From contig JACKAE010000006.1 in the NCBI GenBank assembly GCA_020635205.1, positions 1 through 62,312 on the forward strand: 62,312 nt of DNA. The letters run 5' to 3'. Positions 26,401 to 34,856 of this stretch are shown here, piece by piece (within the stretch, counting starts at the first letter, position 1; every line of letters begins with the position of its first letter). The notes under the pieces are model-generated. The model worked only from the letters and a program-made list of their open reading frames with translations. It had not been told where the DNA came from and ran no database searches. Origin of the DNA: Ignavibacteria bacterium. GTDB taxonomy: Bacteria; Bacteroidota; Ignavibacteria; OLB7. The position numbers and the translations under genes were made by a program.

Positions 26401-28352
26401 ATCTTTCGGATCTCGGCAATGGTTTCCTGAATGGCCTGAAATCTTCCTTTGAACCCGACCCACATATAAGGGGTGAACTCCGTTGCATTATTCGGATGGG
26501 TGACGATGGCATAATCCGGCAGGCTGGCAACATAGACATCAAGCGCGGAATCTGTGTAAGCAAGCGGATTGAACGAATAGAAGTCAGGAGGCGGCAGCGG
26601 GCCGAACTCGAACCCGTTATAGTTGAAATCAGAGAACCACACGCCGTCCGCACCGGAAAGCATGGTAATCCAGATATTCTTGCGAATGACATCCGGCGGC
26701 GGCGGGGAGAAGTTGAGTTGCCGTTCAGGCATCGAGCCACTGATCTTCATATTGCCATGCACCTGCACGTTGCCGTAAATAGGATAGGCCGGGGCAAACC
26801 TGCGATACTTGAACTTGGCGACATCGACCGAACGCACAACGGACGTGCCGTCATTCCCGCACCCGAAATTTTCCGGCACAAGCGCATCAAGGAACTGGAA
26901 TCCGGCAGTTTCAACGGTGTGTTTTTTATAGTCCGTCATGTTGCTGAAGCGCAAATCCCGCCCGTACCATGCCGAGTCTGCCGCCAGCACGGCCATGTGC
27001 GCCGTGTCGGCCACAACGTCCGGTATTTTAAACCCGGAATACCACTGCGGCGCATAGTTGTGGATAAGCCGCAGCCGCGTTGTATCCATGTCACCGGAGA
27101 TAAGACGAAAACCGTCGAAGTCCAGCACCGGGTTGGCAAAAATCTGCCATGTCCGTTCTTCCTCGGCCAGCAAGTCCTGAAGTTTTGAAGAGAGCGTTCC
27201 CCACATCTGCTGGAAAACAAAATCTTCCGGCTCGTCCTTGATGCTGATCCGCCAGAGCAGGCTGTCAAAGCGCGGCTCGCCGACCATCGTGGCAATCTCT
27301 GCCCTCAAAATGGAATCCATGCCGCCGCTTTTTACCACGTCAAAGAGGTGGCGGTTGAAACTGCTGCGCAGAAAGCGGACAGGTACAAGCCCGGCGGAAT
27401 AGAACTTGTAGGTGAAATCCATGCCGCTGAACCGTTCACGATTTGCGGTGCTGATTGTCCCCCAGATTGAATCGCACTTTCCGACATTCTCCCCAAGCAT
27501 GCCTCCCCATTCGCCGCGCGGCACAGGTCGAATTGTGTCCATCCGCCAAAGACCACCGAATTCTTTGAACCCTCCGGTAATCGTATCTGTATCTTCATAC
27601 GAAGCACGGGTAATCGCCACGGTATCAAATCGCTCGTAGAAATTACATTTGCAGTTGTTGTCTTGACCTATCGTGTCTCGACGATAAAGAATGGCATATG
27701 CAATCGTGTCACCTATGTTCACGCCGTTCGGGATAAACTGCGTAGTATCCGCCCACATCGCGATTGAGAGTCGGGCAAACAGGGACGAATCAGAAAGGCC
27801 ATGTGCAATGTAGTAAGCACTATCACCGCCCCATTGTGCCTCGACTCCAAATGATGGCAGCCCCGCAATCAGCGTATCTGAACCTGTGACGGGCATTTGT
27901 GTATAGTAAAGGAACCCTCGTTCATCAAGAGAATCGAGATCACCGTACCTCTTGTCCAATCCTGCAAGATGAAAGTTCTGATCCTTTCCGGCGTAGTGCA
28001 GAATGGAAACCGCCCTCTCAATCAGATCGCTGAACGTCTTTTCCTCCATCACAATCGGAAAGTTTTTTTGGTCGGCGTAGTAGAATAACAGGCTGTCGCG
28101 CCGTTCGTGATCGCCGTTCGGCGTATACATCTGCCGGATCATGTCGGCAACCGTCGCCCCATAGTACCGACCCCGGTCAATGCCGAGATAGTTTTGTCCG
28201 ATATAGGGATAGAAGATCGAGTGCGCCCCGACAACAAAGCTGGAATCATATCCATCCCAGGGCGCAACCTCATCTTGTTGAGCGTGAGCAGTCGGAACAA
28301 AAAGAATAATCAGAAGAAAAGATGCCACACCGCATCGAAAAAGCACGTTCAT
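23496..28352 (-). CDS. Large T9SS-exported protein of unknown function (left)
   Basis: 1618 residues from ATG 28352 (GGAGG 8 bases upstream). A signal peptide (MNVLFRCGVASFLLIILF, ending AHAQ) leads to mature DGYDSSFVVGAHS. The final about 80 residues are a T9SS type A sorting domain (IIPNPAKDRADVRVTVQN, VWSLLGEQLAEL, LSNVRPGTYLVKAETNG, SRIHVE). Between lie a possible catalytic-barrel-like half (about 30-760; GWKNLVFNQEQMS, ADGVWFSDFNY) and a beta-rich half. No family is recognised. Against the right copy, residues about 1-110 and 640-1618 are nearly identical while about 115-640 diverge strongly, a mosaic pattern. It is second in an operon with the FG-GAP protein. Confidence 0.85.
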   Translation of the reverse strand: MNVLFRCGVASFLLIILFVPTAHAQQDEVAPWDGYDSSFVVGAHSIFYPYIGQNYLGIDRGRYYGATVADMIRQMYTPNGDHERRDSLLFYYADQKNFPIVMEEKTFSDLIERAVSILHYAGKDQNFHLAGLDKRYGDLDSLDERGFLYYTQMPVTGSDTLIAGLPSFGVEAQWGGDSAYYIAHGLSDSSLFARLSIAMWADTTQFIPNGVNIGDTIAYAILYRRDTIGQDNNCKCNFYERFDTVAITRASYEDTDTITGGFKEFGGLWRMDTIRPVPRGEWGGMLGENVGKCDSIWGTISTANRERFSGMDFTYKFYSAGLVPVRFLRSSFNRHLFDVVKSGGMDSILRAEIATMVGEPRFDSLLWRISIKDEPEDFVFQQMWGTLSSKLQDLLAEEERTWQIFANPVLDFDGFRLISGDMDTTRLRLIHNYAPQWYSGFKIPDVVADTAHMAVLAADSAWYGRDLRFSNMTDYKKHTVETAGFQFLDALVPENFGCGNDGTSVVRSVDVAKFKYRRFAPAYPIYGNVQVHGNMKISGSMPERQLNFSPPPPDVIRKNIWITMLSGADGVWFSDFNYNGFEFGPLPPPDFYSFNPLAYTDSALDVYVASLPDYAIVTHPNNATEFTPYMWVGFKGRFQAIQETIAEIRKIDTLIGWKNLVFNQEQMSVNDTRQIFADFPLVDTLYARQAQRYSLGGGGVFLDSTAVDARDSTYMELSHFLPGAGDATATVPGVHYLCILNKRTWPIDTLVNDTIWIDKETGDSLTTPITRTRTPLGYIDVRKPVLRLRNAGADVSDSCIIERVGRTWKDTVAYNDLVDLDWHRPGEGGLYRVTPIPSGVSNYGVAYNNGVRSENTADETDPGYQVTVVERDSAVWVRTYVPGSGWGEEFLVSAAADTARVTSLSRRLAHNILPAVARVRDGEAVLVVWQRLDTNDQGTVEALHIAGKPDSSALANATPLTISTGRTIDRDWMKMAPAVVGFDGGWIIAWGAPTNGIEVAALRNETVPDVTDDRSNISVVRGQQLSYPSRFGLTNVTVPLDSICMYPTLAYVPNEEVLNAGQSNEQHLRWGHLAWQQGADSSESIQSSGPYIMYKKIGVEWRWDSVKPLLKVNQPVEHVSQSLPGCRFYHPSIAADSLRVGVAFESRALLVPRHIPGGGSIGEIKAVTLRFRDSLKADGTSANARRWSSPAYYWGDSSNFYVYPSLTEFPIKPRADLLNTPEGALAWFNQTDGTSQWSYRYGELLPGSLPDGNYPTMMLAPAVVEEPVTQTGVLYRETDPFTRARGWGETGTYYPARMITDETYALDGFRDIFTVLPRTSGIHAHLSIGSRLPVSSTPCNFAVVQAGLAFDHVDGGQRDTFTIVPGTFFSPPENGETWIEDPDDGSKVVRTEAFPAGTITTTIRRYIGRTSDAVTWLNTFPYDTVMLSQPDVKILTELVRVTDDVVLWQDDTISVRDMTSDALAEVVTVPTDAVTPSGTMVYTRLRAVPTLDVEYLLSAGFQFYEDNTAWITSPKRSSPWQIEQQTGNEAGESILRVQIIPNPAKDRADVRVTVQNPGTVTVSVWSLLGEQLAELPPITAETAGIYTVAVDLSNVRPGTYLVKAETNGTIATSRIHVE

Positions 28353-28384
28353 AAGAAATGCCTCCATGAGGGTTTGATGAAAAA

Positions 28385-30187
28385 TTATCGTTGTAGAATA
28401 ATCGTTGCCGTATCGGTTGTTTTTTGAATGGTGACAGTAATATGATATGTGCCGTTCGGCAGACGCTCTCCGGCAGTCCAGACAATACCGCCGTCAGTGG
28501 CAGAGGTTGTTGTGGCAATGACTTCTTTACCGAGATTGTCGGTCACACGGATGACGGCCTGTTCACCATGCTGCCGTGCCGCCGGGTTCCACTGCACTGT
28601 CACCTCGTTGGTTGACGGGTTCGGAAAGGCGACAACATCAAGAGAAGCGCTCTGTATCATTTCTTCGGCCTCCGGCACGGAGACGGTGGAAGAACACCGG
28701 CTGACATAGCGTTCGTGCGGCAACCGCCGGAATGTTCCGGTGACACGGATGGACAGATTGCTTTTGAAAAAGGATACGGTTCCCGGTGCAAGGTATTGAC
28801 CAACTGCCCACGTCGTCTCGCCACTACCATCAATATCACCGAGGTTCACAACATCGCGCGGTCGCGTTCCATTCAGACGGTAATATCCATCCGCTATGGA
28901 ATCAAAGACAACGCCTGTGTTGTAGCAGAGAAAAAACGGCGGTGTCCATGCCCATATTTCGCGAAAGCCGTCGATGTCGTTATTCACATCGCCGAGGTCA
29001 TAGAATTCTTCTCCTAAATCCCCGAACCCATCATGTATAGCATTCGTTGTCGGCACGGCTGCCCATGGATTTGAAAAGTCACCGACCGTCTCTGAAACCC
29101 GCTCCCCCGGCTCCGCCACCCAGACAAGAAAACGTTGCTCCGCCCCGCGCCCGGCCAGACAGACGACATCCAGCACATCATCCGCCGTCACGTCCATCAG
29201 GCGAACATACTTGCCATTGACGGGCGCAAAGTCGATCACTTCAATATTGCTTGAATCAGGGAAGACCTGTTCAGGTTGCCCATACACAACAGTGATTTGA
29301 GCCGTTTCAGGAACCCCTGCATCGTTGAACAGGACAAGATCAGGCGCATTGTCACAGTCCACGTCAATGAGTTTTTGAGGATAGCGTCGCCATTCGGCAG
29401 GCTGCTGCCACCATGTCCAGTCGGCGATGCGGCCAATGCCATCACGTCCCCAGCGTTTTCCTTTATGGCCAAGAAAGAGGTGAAGTGTAGGGCTGGATAT
29501 TGTTTCGCCGCCGATCAAACGCCCCCAGCCAGTGGAAGAATTCCCTGCACCTGTCAGAAAATCTTGGACACCATCCATGTTGAAATCACCAACAACGCCA
29601 CCTGTTAACGGCCCCCACGCATCTGCCCCTTCAATCATCAAATGAGACGTATCAGAAATGCTGTAGGCTTTGTTGGCGTTCCCCCAAAAAATGACGAGGG
29701 TGTACTGATCTCCTCCTTTCGTGCCGTAGATAGAATCATTGTAGCGAAACGTCCTGATCGCCAGATCAAGATTCCCGTCCGCATCCCAGTCTCCAGAGGC
29801 AAGAAACTGGTGTGTTATGTCTGGTTCTGGAACGCCGACAACAACCCCATCTTCAACGGATGGCAGCCCCCCCGGTTTGCCGTGGTACAACAATAACTGA
29901 TTAGCCAATCTTTCAACAAAAAAGTGCTGAATAGCTGTATCAGAACGCGTGTTAAAAACCAGCCAGTCATTGAGACCATCATGGTTGCAATCGCCGATGG
30001 GATATATTCCTGCACCATAATTTTGATCCAGACCCTCCCGTCCGCTCATTTGCCCGAAAAGAGTAAAGATGCCAGCCCCTTGCAGCGGGTCAACGCGGCG
30101 GGGTTGCGTTGCCGCTGGTCGGGCATGACACATCAATAGTGAGACCAGAAGAAGAAGGGAAACAGAGGTTGTCGTTTGTTTGCTCAT
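28385..30187 (-). CDS. FG-GAP/VCBS-repeat T9SS-exported protein (left)
   Basis: 600 residues from ATG 30187 (GGCTGGA upstream; ATG 30193 is also possible). The signal peptide ends PAATQ. It has about seven FG-GAP-type calcium-binding loops typical of an integrin-alpha-like beta-propeller: GDCNHDGLNDW, GDWDADGNLDLA, GDFNMDGVQDF, DVDCDNAPDLVLF, DVTADDVLDVV, DVNNDIDGFREIW, GDIDGSGETTW. The C-terminal T9SS sorting domain has FPNPSTNEVTVQWNP, VTDNLGKEVI and LPNGTYHITVTI. It is expected at the cell surface or secreted, possibly binding ligands. It is followed after 32 bases by the 1618-residue gene. The ends match the right copy closely but the middle has diverged. Confidence 0.88.
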   Translation of the reverse strand: MSKQTTTSVSLLLLVSLLMCHARPAATQPRRVDPLQGAGIFTLFGQMSGREGLDQNYGAGIYPIGDCNHDGLNDWLVFNTRSDTAIQHFFVERLANQLLLYHGKPGGLPSVEDGVVVGVPEPDITHQFLASGDWDADGNLDLAIRTFRYNDSIYGTKGGDQYTLVIFWGNANKAYSISDTSHLMIEGADAWGPLTGGVVGDFNMDGVQDFLTGAGNSSTGWGRLIGGETISSPTLHLFLGHKGKRWGRDGIGRIADWTWWQQPAEWRRYPQKLIDVDCDNAPDLVLFNDAGVPETAQITVVYGQPEQVFPDSSNIEVIDFAPVNGKYVRLMDVTADDVLDVVCLAGRGAEQRFLVWVAEPGERVSETVGDFSNPWAAVPTTNAIHDGFGDLGEEFYDLGDVNNDIDGFREIWAWTPPFFLCYNTGVVFDSIADGYYRLNGTRPRDVVNLGDIDGSGETTWAVGQYLAPGTVSFFKSNLSIRVTGTFRRLPHERYVSRCSSTVSVPEAEEMIQSASLDVVAFPNPSTNEVTVQWNPAARQHGEQAVIRVTDNLGKEVIATTTSATDGGIVWTAGERLPNGTYHITVTIQKTTDTATIILQR

Positions 30188-30313
30188 AAACATTCCAGCC
30201 AATTAGAATCGTATGCTACATCTGACGCTCCTGAATTTCTCGATTACACCACACTCTTGCAAGGGAACTGCCGCTACGATTTTCTACGGGCGGCAATATA
30301 AACATTATATTCG

Positions 30314-30337
30314 ACTTGTCAGCTATAGCTGACAAGT
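30314..30337. promoter_or_regulatory. Perfect palindromic operator between the T9SS operon and the XRE gene (left)
   Basis: A 24-bp perfect palindrome centred on TTGTCAGCTATAGCTGACAA, next to a TATAAT-like box for the minus-strand operon (GAATATAATG) and 32 bases before the XRE start. It is kept in the right island as a 20-bp core (34711-34730). It is a likely binding site for the neighbouring XRE protein. Confidence 0.7.
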
Positions 30338-30368
30338 TCTCCGCCCGCCCCATTCTACTTTCCCTGTC

Positions 30369-30608
30369 GTGAAACACGACATTGCCATTGCCTTTGGATC
30401 AGTGATCCGACACCAGCGACTCATGAAAGGATTCTCTCAACAGGAGCTTTCTTTTCAAACGGATATTGGACGCTCTTTTCTTTCAGAACTTGAAACCGGA
30501 CGAAAGTTGCCAACGCTCTTGACGATCTACCGTCTCTCTAAAGTTCTCGATATATCTCTCGCAGAGCTGATGGCCGAAGTTGAAAAGGCTCTTGCTCTCA
30601 AAACATGA
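30369..30608 (+). CDS. XRE-family repressor (left)
   Basis: 79 residues from GTG 30369. A single helix-turn-helix fills the protein (GSVIRHQRLMKGFSQQELSF, DIGRSFLSELETGRKLP, LTIYRLSKVLDISLAELM). It is divergent from the T9SS pair, with the palindrome 30314-30337 between them; autoregulation and repression of the exported pair are likely. It reads towards the inner integrase. The right copy (34436-34675) differs at three residues. Confidence 0.85.
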   Translation: MKHDIAIAFGSVIRHQRLMKGFSQQELSFQTDIGRSFLSELETGRKLPTLLTIYRLSKVLDISLAELMAEVEKALALKT

Positions 30609-31014
30609 ACAGAGCACCTACCACAAACACTTCTGCCGCGTAAAAGTTAGCCGGGCAATCGTTCCTGCCCCGCCAGACCCTTTGCCTGTTGCCTTCTTCT
30701 TACGCGTCTGCTATCATGGCTTATAGCCTTTAACGATGCCTGTAACCCCCACGCAACCCGGACAGAATTTCCATTCACCGTCAGCTTTGCTAAAGGGTTG
30801 AACATTAAAAGAAAACAGAAATCAACAAAGGCTGAGCTATTTCCTTATGAGGGAGAAATCCTACGACGATAACGGAGATTGACTGACGGTAATAAAGGTA
30901 GATAGCCGTTGAAAACATTAGGTTTTCGAGATTATCCGGTATTGTCGTGCGATCATGGAAATAGCTCTTTGATGTAACCCCGGTGCAACCCCGGACAGAC
31001 AAGGAGGATACCCC
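30609..31014. other. Region between XRE gene and inner integrase (left)
   Basis: Conserved between the islands but with no coding frame. It holds two CCCC(G)GxTGCAACCCxG-type segments (near 30750 and 30980) that echo each other and may be arm-type recombinase sites, plus a good ribosome binding site (AAGGAGG) for the integrase. Confidence 0.4.
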
Positions 31015-32208
31015 ATGAGCAAGAAAATCAACTTTACGAAAACGACTTTACTGTCTCTGAAACCCGCGACATCCGGCAAGCGGCTGGTGGTGTGGGATAC
31101 GAAGGTACAGGGTCTGCAATGCCGAATTACAGATAAAGGTGCGGCGACTTTTAGCCTGTACCGTCGCTTGAAAAACGGGCGGTCTGTCCGTATTACGCTG
31201 GGCAAGCTCTCTGACATCACCGTAGAACAGGCGCGAGAACAGGCAACGCTTTTGAATGCAGAGATTGCCAAGGGCAAAGACCCGGCGCGGCTGCGTCAGG
31301 AGAAGAGAGAGGAAATGACGTTTCAGGAACTCTTCGACGCATATCTCCACAGCTACGCCAAGGCGCACAAAAAATCGTGGGCGGGGGATGAAAGCCGTTA
31401 TCGCCTGTACTTGGCAAAGCCTTTCGGCAGGAAGAAATTGTCGGATATTCGCCGGGCTGATTTTGTGGCTCTCTACAATCATATCTGCCGCCAGCCAAGC
31501 CCCCGCAACACGAACCAGTTCAAGATTGGCACGGCCAACCGGGTATTGAGGACGGCTGGAGGGATATTCAAGTGGGCTGTGAGGATGGGATACTGTCAGG
31601 AAAGCCCTGTGCGGGGCGTCACGCAACACCCTGACAAGAGCCGTGACAGGTTTTTGCAGCCGGAAGAGTTCACCCGGTTCTTTGAGTCTGTGCAGCAGGA
31701 AAAAAACAAAGATGTCCGCGACTACATTCTCTTGTCATTATATACAGGCGCACGTCAGGGAAACATTCTCTCGATGCGGTGGGAGGAGATTTCTTTATCG
31801 CAAAAAATCTGGCGCATTCCAACCACCAAGAACGGGGAGCCTGTCGTCGTACCTTTGATCGAGGAAGCCCTTGAGGTCTTGCAGGAAAGAAGACATAGCG
31901 GCAGTGATTTTGTCTTTCCTGCCACTACAAAATCTGGCCATATGCAACCTCCCCGCAAACAGTGGAAAGCTATTCTCATACGCGCAAACATTAAGAACCT
32001 CCGCCCGCACGATCTCCGCCGGACAATGGGCAGCTGGCAAGCGATTACGGGGAGCAGTCTTTCGGTGATCGGAAAGTCTCTCGGCCATAAATCCCAAGCG
32101 GCAACGGCGATCTATGCACGGCTGCACCTTGATCCGGTGAGGAAGTCGATGGAGACCGCAACGGCAGCCATGCTCAATGCGGCACAACAGGGAGAAAAAC
32201 CTCTCTGA
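31015..32208 (+). CDS. P4-type tyrosine recombinase (inner integrase, left island)
   Basis: 397 residues. The N-terminal DUF4102/arm-binding domain (KLVVWD-type: GKRLVVWDTKVQGLQCRITD) is followed by a core-binding domain (about 100-200). The catalytic domain has Arg in TGARQGNILSMRW (about 245), HxxR in HDLRRTMGSW (about 340) and Tyr in AATAIYARL (about 373). It belongs to the P4/CP4 integrase group, unlike the Bacteroidota-type recombinase at the other end of the same island. A terminator and then a 20-mer end site lie just downstream. The right copy (32836-34029) is over 90% identical. Having two unrelated recombinase types at opposite ends is unusual. Confidence 0.94.
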   Translation: MSKKINFTKTTLLSLKPATSGKRLVVWDTKVQGLQCRITDKGAATFSLYRRLKNGRSVRITLGKLSDITVEQAREQATLLNAEIAKGKDPARLRQEKREEMTFQELFDAYLHSYAKAHKKSWAGDESRYRLYLAKPFGRKKLSDIRRADFVALYNHICRQPSPRNTNQFKIGTANRVLRTAGGIFKWAVRMGYCQESPVRGVTQHPDKSRDRFLQPEEFTRFFESVQQEKNKDVRDYILLSLYTGARQGNILSMRWEEISLSQKIWRIPTTKNGEPVVVPLIEEALEVLQERRHSGSDFVFPATTKSGHMQPPRKQWKAILIRANIKNLRPHDLRRTMGSWQAITGSSLSVIGKSLGHKSQAATAIYARLHLDPVRKSMETATAAMLNAAQQGEKPL

Positions 32209-32221
32209 ATCTTCTCCCAAG

Positions 32222-32252
32222 AAAAAAGCCCGGTGTAACAACCGGGCTTTTT
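32222..32252 (+). terminator. Terminator of the inner integrase (left)
   Basis: AAAAAAGCCCGG, loop, CCGGGCTTTTT; a strong stem with a T-run, 14 bases after the stop. Confidence 0.9.
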
Positions 32253-32297
32253 GCACTTTCAAAATGACGTCATGTCACATCATAAAAACCCGGAAAA

Positions 32298-32317
32298 TGT
32301 TTGACCTATGTTGTACC
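32298..32317 (+). other. 20-bp island end site, left inner copy
   Basis: TGTTTGACCTATGTTGTACC, same orientation as the copy at 15973-15992, 90 bases after the inner integrase stop. Confidence 0.6.
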
Positions 32318-32383
32318 CGCAAAAATGATAAGGCACAAAATCGCGGATTTTGTGCGCATTTTGCCCGTTTTTAGAATTCTGCG

Positions 32384-32660
32384 CCGGGGATTAACATCCC
32401 CGGCTACGAATTGGTAGCCCCTACAGGGCGGTTTGTTGCTTGCACTTGCCAGATGATGATCGAACCACTCCCGAAGGGAGTAGTGATACGTGGCCGTGAA
32501 GAAAGCCGCAGGCTGCACTCCACGGAGTTTATTCACTATCTGATGCTTCCGCCCTGAAAGGGCGGCTGCGTTGGAAGCCTTGACATCGTCTTTCATCCAT
32601 TCTGCCCCTACGGGGCGAGGAGAACCAGGAACGCATTTTTCCGGGGATTAACATCCCCGG
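32384..32660 (+). repeat. Composite hairpin repeat forming the centre of the inverted pair
   Basis: One complete unit of the composite repeat. It starts and ends with CCGGGGATTAACATCCCCGG (32384-32403 and 32641-32660), which are the inner boundaries of the two islands. Between them, in order, come the TAGCCCCTACAGGGCGG, CTCCCGAAGGGAG, CCGTG...CACGG, CCGCCCTGAAAGGGCGG and GCCCCTACGGGGC hairpins. Its orientation matches the copies at 61902-62312 and is opposite to 15600-15874. No gene is present. Confidence 0.85.
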
Positions 32661-32726
32661 CGCAGAATTCTAAAAACGGGCTAAACGCCCATAAAAACCG
32701 CGATTTTATGCCTTATCATTTTTGCG

Positions 32727-32746
32727 GGTACAACATAGGTCAAACA
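32727..32746 (-). other. 20-bp island end site, right inner copy
   Basis: Reverse complement of TGTTTGACCTATGTTGTACC; inverted relative to the left inner copy 410 bases away. Confidence 0.6.
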
Positions 32747-32791
32747 TTTTCCGGGTTTTTATGATGTGACATGACGTCATTTTGAAAGTAC

Positions 32792-32822
32792 AAAAAGCCC
32801 GGTTGTTACACCGGGCTTTTTT
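32792..32822 (-). terminator. Terminator of the inner integrase (right)
   Basis: AAAAAGCCCGG/CCGGGCTTTTTT stem with T-run in the integrase direction, mirrored from 32222-32252. Confidence 0.9.
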
Positions 32823-32835
32823 CTTGGGAGAAGAT

Positions 32836-34029
32836 TCAGAGAGGTCTTTCTCCCTGTTGTACCGCATTGAGCATGGCCGCCGTTGCGTTCTCCATCGACT
32901 TTCTCACAGGGTCAAGGTGCAAACGCGCATAGATCGCCGTTGCCGCTTGCGACTTATGCCCCAGAGACTTGCCGATCACGGAAAGACTACTCCCCGTAAT
33001 CGCTTGCCAGCTTCCCATTGTCCGGCGCAGATCATGCAGACGAAGGTTTTTGATACCCGCACGGGCAAGGATTTTATGCCAGCCTTTATCGGGAACGTTC
33101 ATATAACCTTTCTGCGTGTTGGCAGGAAAAACAAAATCGCTGCCGTTGTTCATTCTGCTGTGCAAGAGGACAAGGGCTTCCTCGATCAAAGGCACGACCA
33201 CAGGCTCCCCGTTCTTGGTGGTTGGAATGCGCCAGATTTTTTGCTGAACAGAAATCTCCTCCCACCGCATCGAGAGAATGTTTCCCTGACGCGCGCCTGT
33301 ATATAATGACAGCAGAACATAGTCGCGAACGTCCTTGTTCTGTTCCTGTTGGACAGCTTCAAAGAACCTTGAGAACTCTTCCGGCTGCAAAAACCTGTCA
33401 CGGCTCTTGTCAGGGTGTTGCGTGACGCCGCGCACAGGGCTTTCCTGACAGTATCCCATCCTCACAGCCCACTTGAATATCCCTCCAGCCGTCCTCAATA
33501 CCCGGTTGGCCGTGCCAATCTTGAACTGGTTCTTGTTGCGGGGGCTTGGCTGGCGGCAGATATGATTGTAGAGAGCGACAAAGTCGGCACGATGAATGTC
33601 CGACAATTTTTTCTTGCCCAAAGGCTTTGCCAGATAGAGGCGATAACGGCCTTCATCCCCCGCCCATGTCTTTTTATGCGCCTTGGCGTAGCTACCGAGA
33701 TATTCGTCGAAGAGTTCCTGAAATGTTATTTCTTTCCGCTTTTCCTGACGCAGCCGTGTCGGGTCTTTGCCCTTGGCAATCTCTGCGTTCAAAAGTGTTG
33801 CCTGTTCCCGCGCTTGTTCCACGCTGATGTCAGAGAGCTTGCCCAACGTAACACGGACAGACCGTCCGTTTTTCAAGCGACGGTACAGGCTAAAAGTCGC
33901 CACACCTTTATCTGTGATTCGGCATTGCAGACCCTGTACCTTCGTATCCCACACCACCAGCCGCTTGCCGGATGTCGTGGGTTTCAGAGACAGTAAAGTC
34001 GTTTTTGTAAAGTTGATTTTCTTGCTCAT
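32836..34029 (-). CDS. P4-type tyrosine recombinase (inner integrase, right island)
   Basis: 397 residues; the mirrored homologue of 31015-32208, with the same domains and catalytic residues intact (TGARQGNILSMRW, HDLRRTMGSW, TAIYARL). Differences from the left copy are scattered and mostly conservative, with a cluster around about 300-325 (HSRMNNGSDFVFPANTQK). A GGAGAATATCCC ribosome binding region precedes ATG 34029. It reads towards the centre of the inverted pair, so the two inner integrases are convergent across the spacer. Confidence 0.94.
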   Translation of the reverse strand: MSKKINFTKTTLLSLKPTTSGKRLVVWDTKVQGLQCRITDKGVATFSLYRRLKNGRSVRVTLGKLSDISVEQAREQATLLNAEIAKGKDPTRLRQEKRKEITFQELFDEYLGSYAKAHKKTWAGDEGRYRLYLAKPLGKKKLSDIHRADFVALYNHICRQPSPRNKNQFKIGTANRVLRTAGGIFKWAVRMGYCQESPVRGVTQHPDKSRDRFLQPEEFSRFFEAVQQEQNKDVRDYVLLSLYTGARQGNILSMRWEEISVQQKIWRIPTTKNGEPVVVPLIEEALVLLHSRMNNGSDFVFPANTQKGYMNVPDKGWHKILARAGIKNLRLHDLRRTMGSWQAITGSSLSVIGKSLGHKSQAATAIYARLHLDPVRKSMENATAAMLNAVQQGERPL

Positions 34030-34435
34030 GGGATATTCTCCTTGTCTGTCCGGGGTTGCACCGGGGTTACATCAAAGAGCTATTTCCATGATCGCACGAC
34101 AATACCGAGTAATCTCGAAAACCTAATGTTTTCAACGGCTATCTACCTTTATTACCGTCAGTCAATCTCCGTTATCGTCGTAGGATTTCTCCCTGAAAAG
34201 GAAATAGCTCAGCCTTTGTTGATGCCTGCTTTTCTTTAACGCTCAACCCTTTAGCAAAACTGACGGTGAATGGAAATTCTGTCTGGGTTGCGCGGGGGTT
34301 GCAGGCATCGTCAAGGGCTATGAACAATCATAGCAGACGCGTAAGAAGAAGGCAACACGCAAAGGGTCTGGCAGAAGGGGAACGATTGCCCGGCTAACTT
34401 TTACGCGGCAGAAGTGTTTGTGACAGGTGCTCTGT
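34030..34435. other. Region between XRE gene and inner integrase (right)
   Basis: Mirror of 30609-31014 with the same repeated TGCAACCCxGxC segments (near 34060 and 34300); no gene supported. Confidence 0.4.
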
Positions 34436-34675
34436 TCATGTTTTGAGAGCAAGAGCCTTTTCAACTTCGGCCATCAACTCTGTGAGAGATACATCAAGAA
34501 CTTTAGAGAGACGGTAGATCGTCAAGAGCGTTGGCAACTTTCGTCCGGTTTCAAGTTCTGAAAGAAAAGAGCGTCCAATATCCGTTTGAAAAGAAAGCTC
34601 CTGTTGAGAGAATCCTTTCATAAGTCGCTGTTGTCGGATCACTGATCCAAAGGCAATGGCAATGTCGTGTTTCAC
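34436..34675 (-). CDS. XRE-family repressor (right)
   Basis: 79 residues from a GTG start; differs from the left copy (30369-30608) at three positions (H/Q near residue 15, I/V and A/T near 62-65), the last two outside the recognition helix. It is divergent from the right T9SS operon across the palindrome 34711-34730. Both islands therefore encode almost the same repressor with the same operator, so each may repress the other (inference). Confidence 0.85.
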   Translation of the reverse strand: MKHDIAIAFGSVIRQQRLMKGFSQQELSFQTDIGRSFLSELETGRKLPTLLTIYRLSKVLDVSLTELMAEVEKALALKT

Positions 34676-34710
34676 GACAAAGAAAGTAGAATGAGGCGGG
34701 CGGAGAATTT

Positions 34711-34730
34711 GTCAGCTATAGCTGACAAGT
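34711..34730. promoter_or_regulatory. Palindromic operator (right)
   Basis: TTGTCAGCTATAGCTGACAA, the 20-bp core of the left 24-bp palindrome, immediately before GAATATAATG (TATAAT-like box) of the T9SS operon. Confidence 0.7.
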
Positions 34731-34856
34731 CGAATATAATGTTTATATTGCCGCCCGTGGAAAATCGTAGCGGCAGTTCCCTTGCAAGAATGAGACGTAA
34801 TCGAGAAGTTCAGGAGCGTCAGATGTAGCATACGATTCTAATTGGCTGGAATGTTT

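Larger units (their letters stand above)
15855..32403 (+). mobile_element. Left integrative island (arm 1 of a giant inverted pair)
   Basis: A 16.5-kb island bounded by CCGGGGAT-N4-ATCCCCGG hairpins at 15855-15874 and 32384-32403, with the 20-mer TGTTTGACCTATGTTGTACC near each end in direct orientation (15973-15992, 32298-32317). It carries two different tyrosine recombinases at its ends and reappears in inverted orientation at 32641-47383. Compared with its partner it has a different two-gene cargo (17358-18692) and an extra XRE-ImmA module (about 21215-23320). Whether it still moves cannot be told. Confidence 0.8.

Noticed and set aside
32306..32596. 96-residue open frame in the central spacer
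   Set aside because: It is the composite hairpin repeat read in one frame; similar frames appear in every copy of the repeat.
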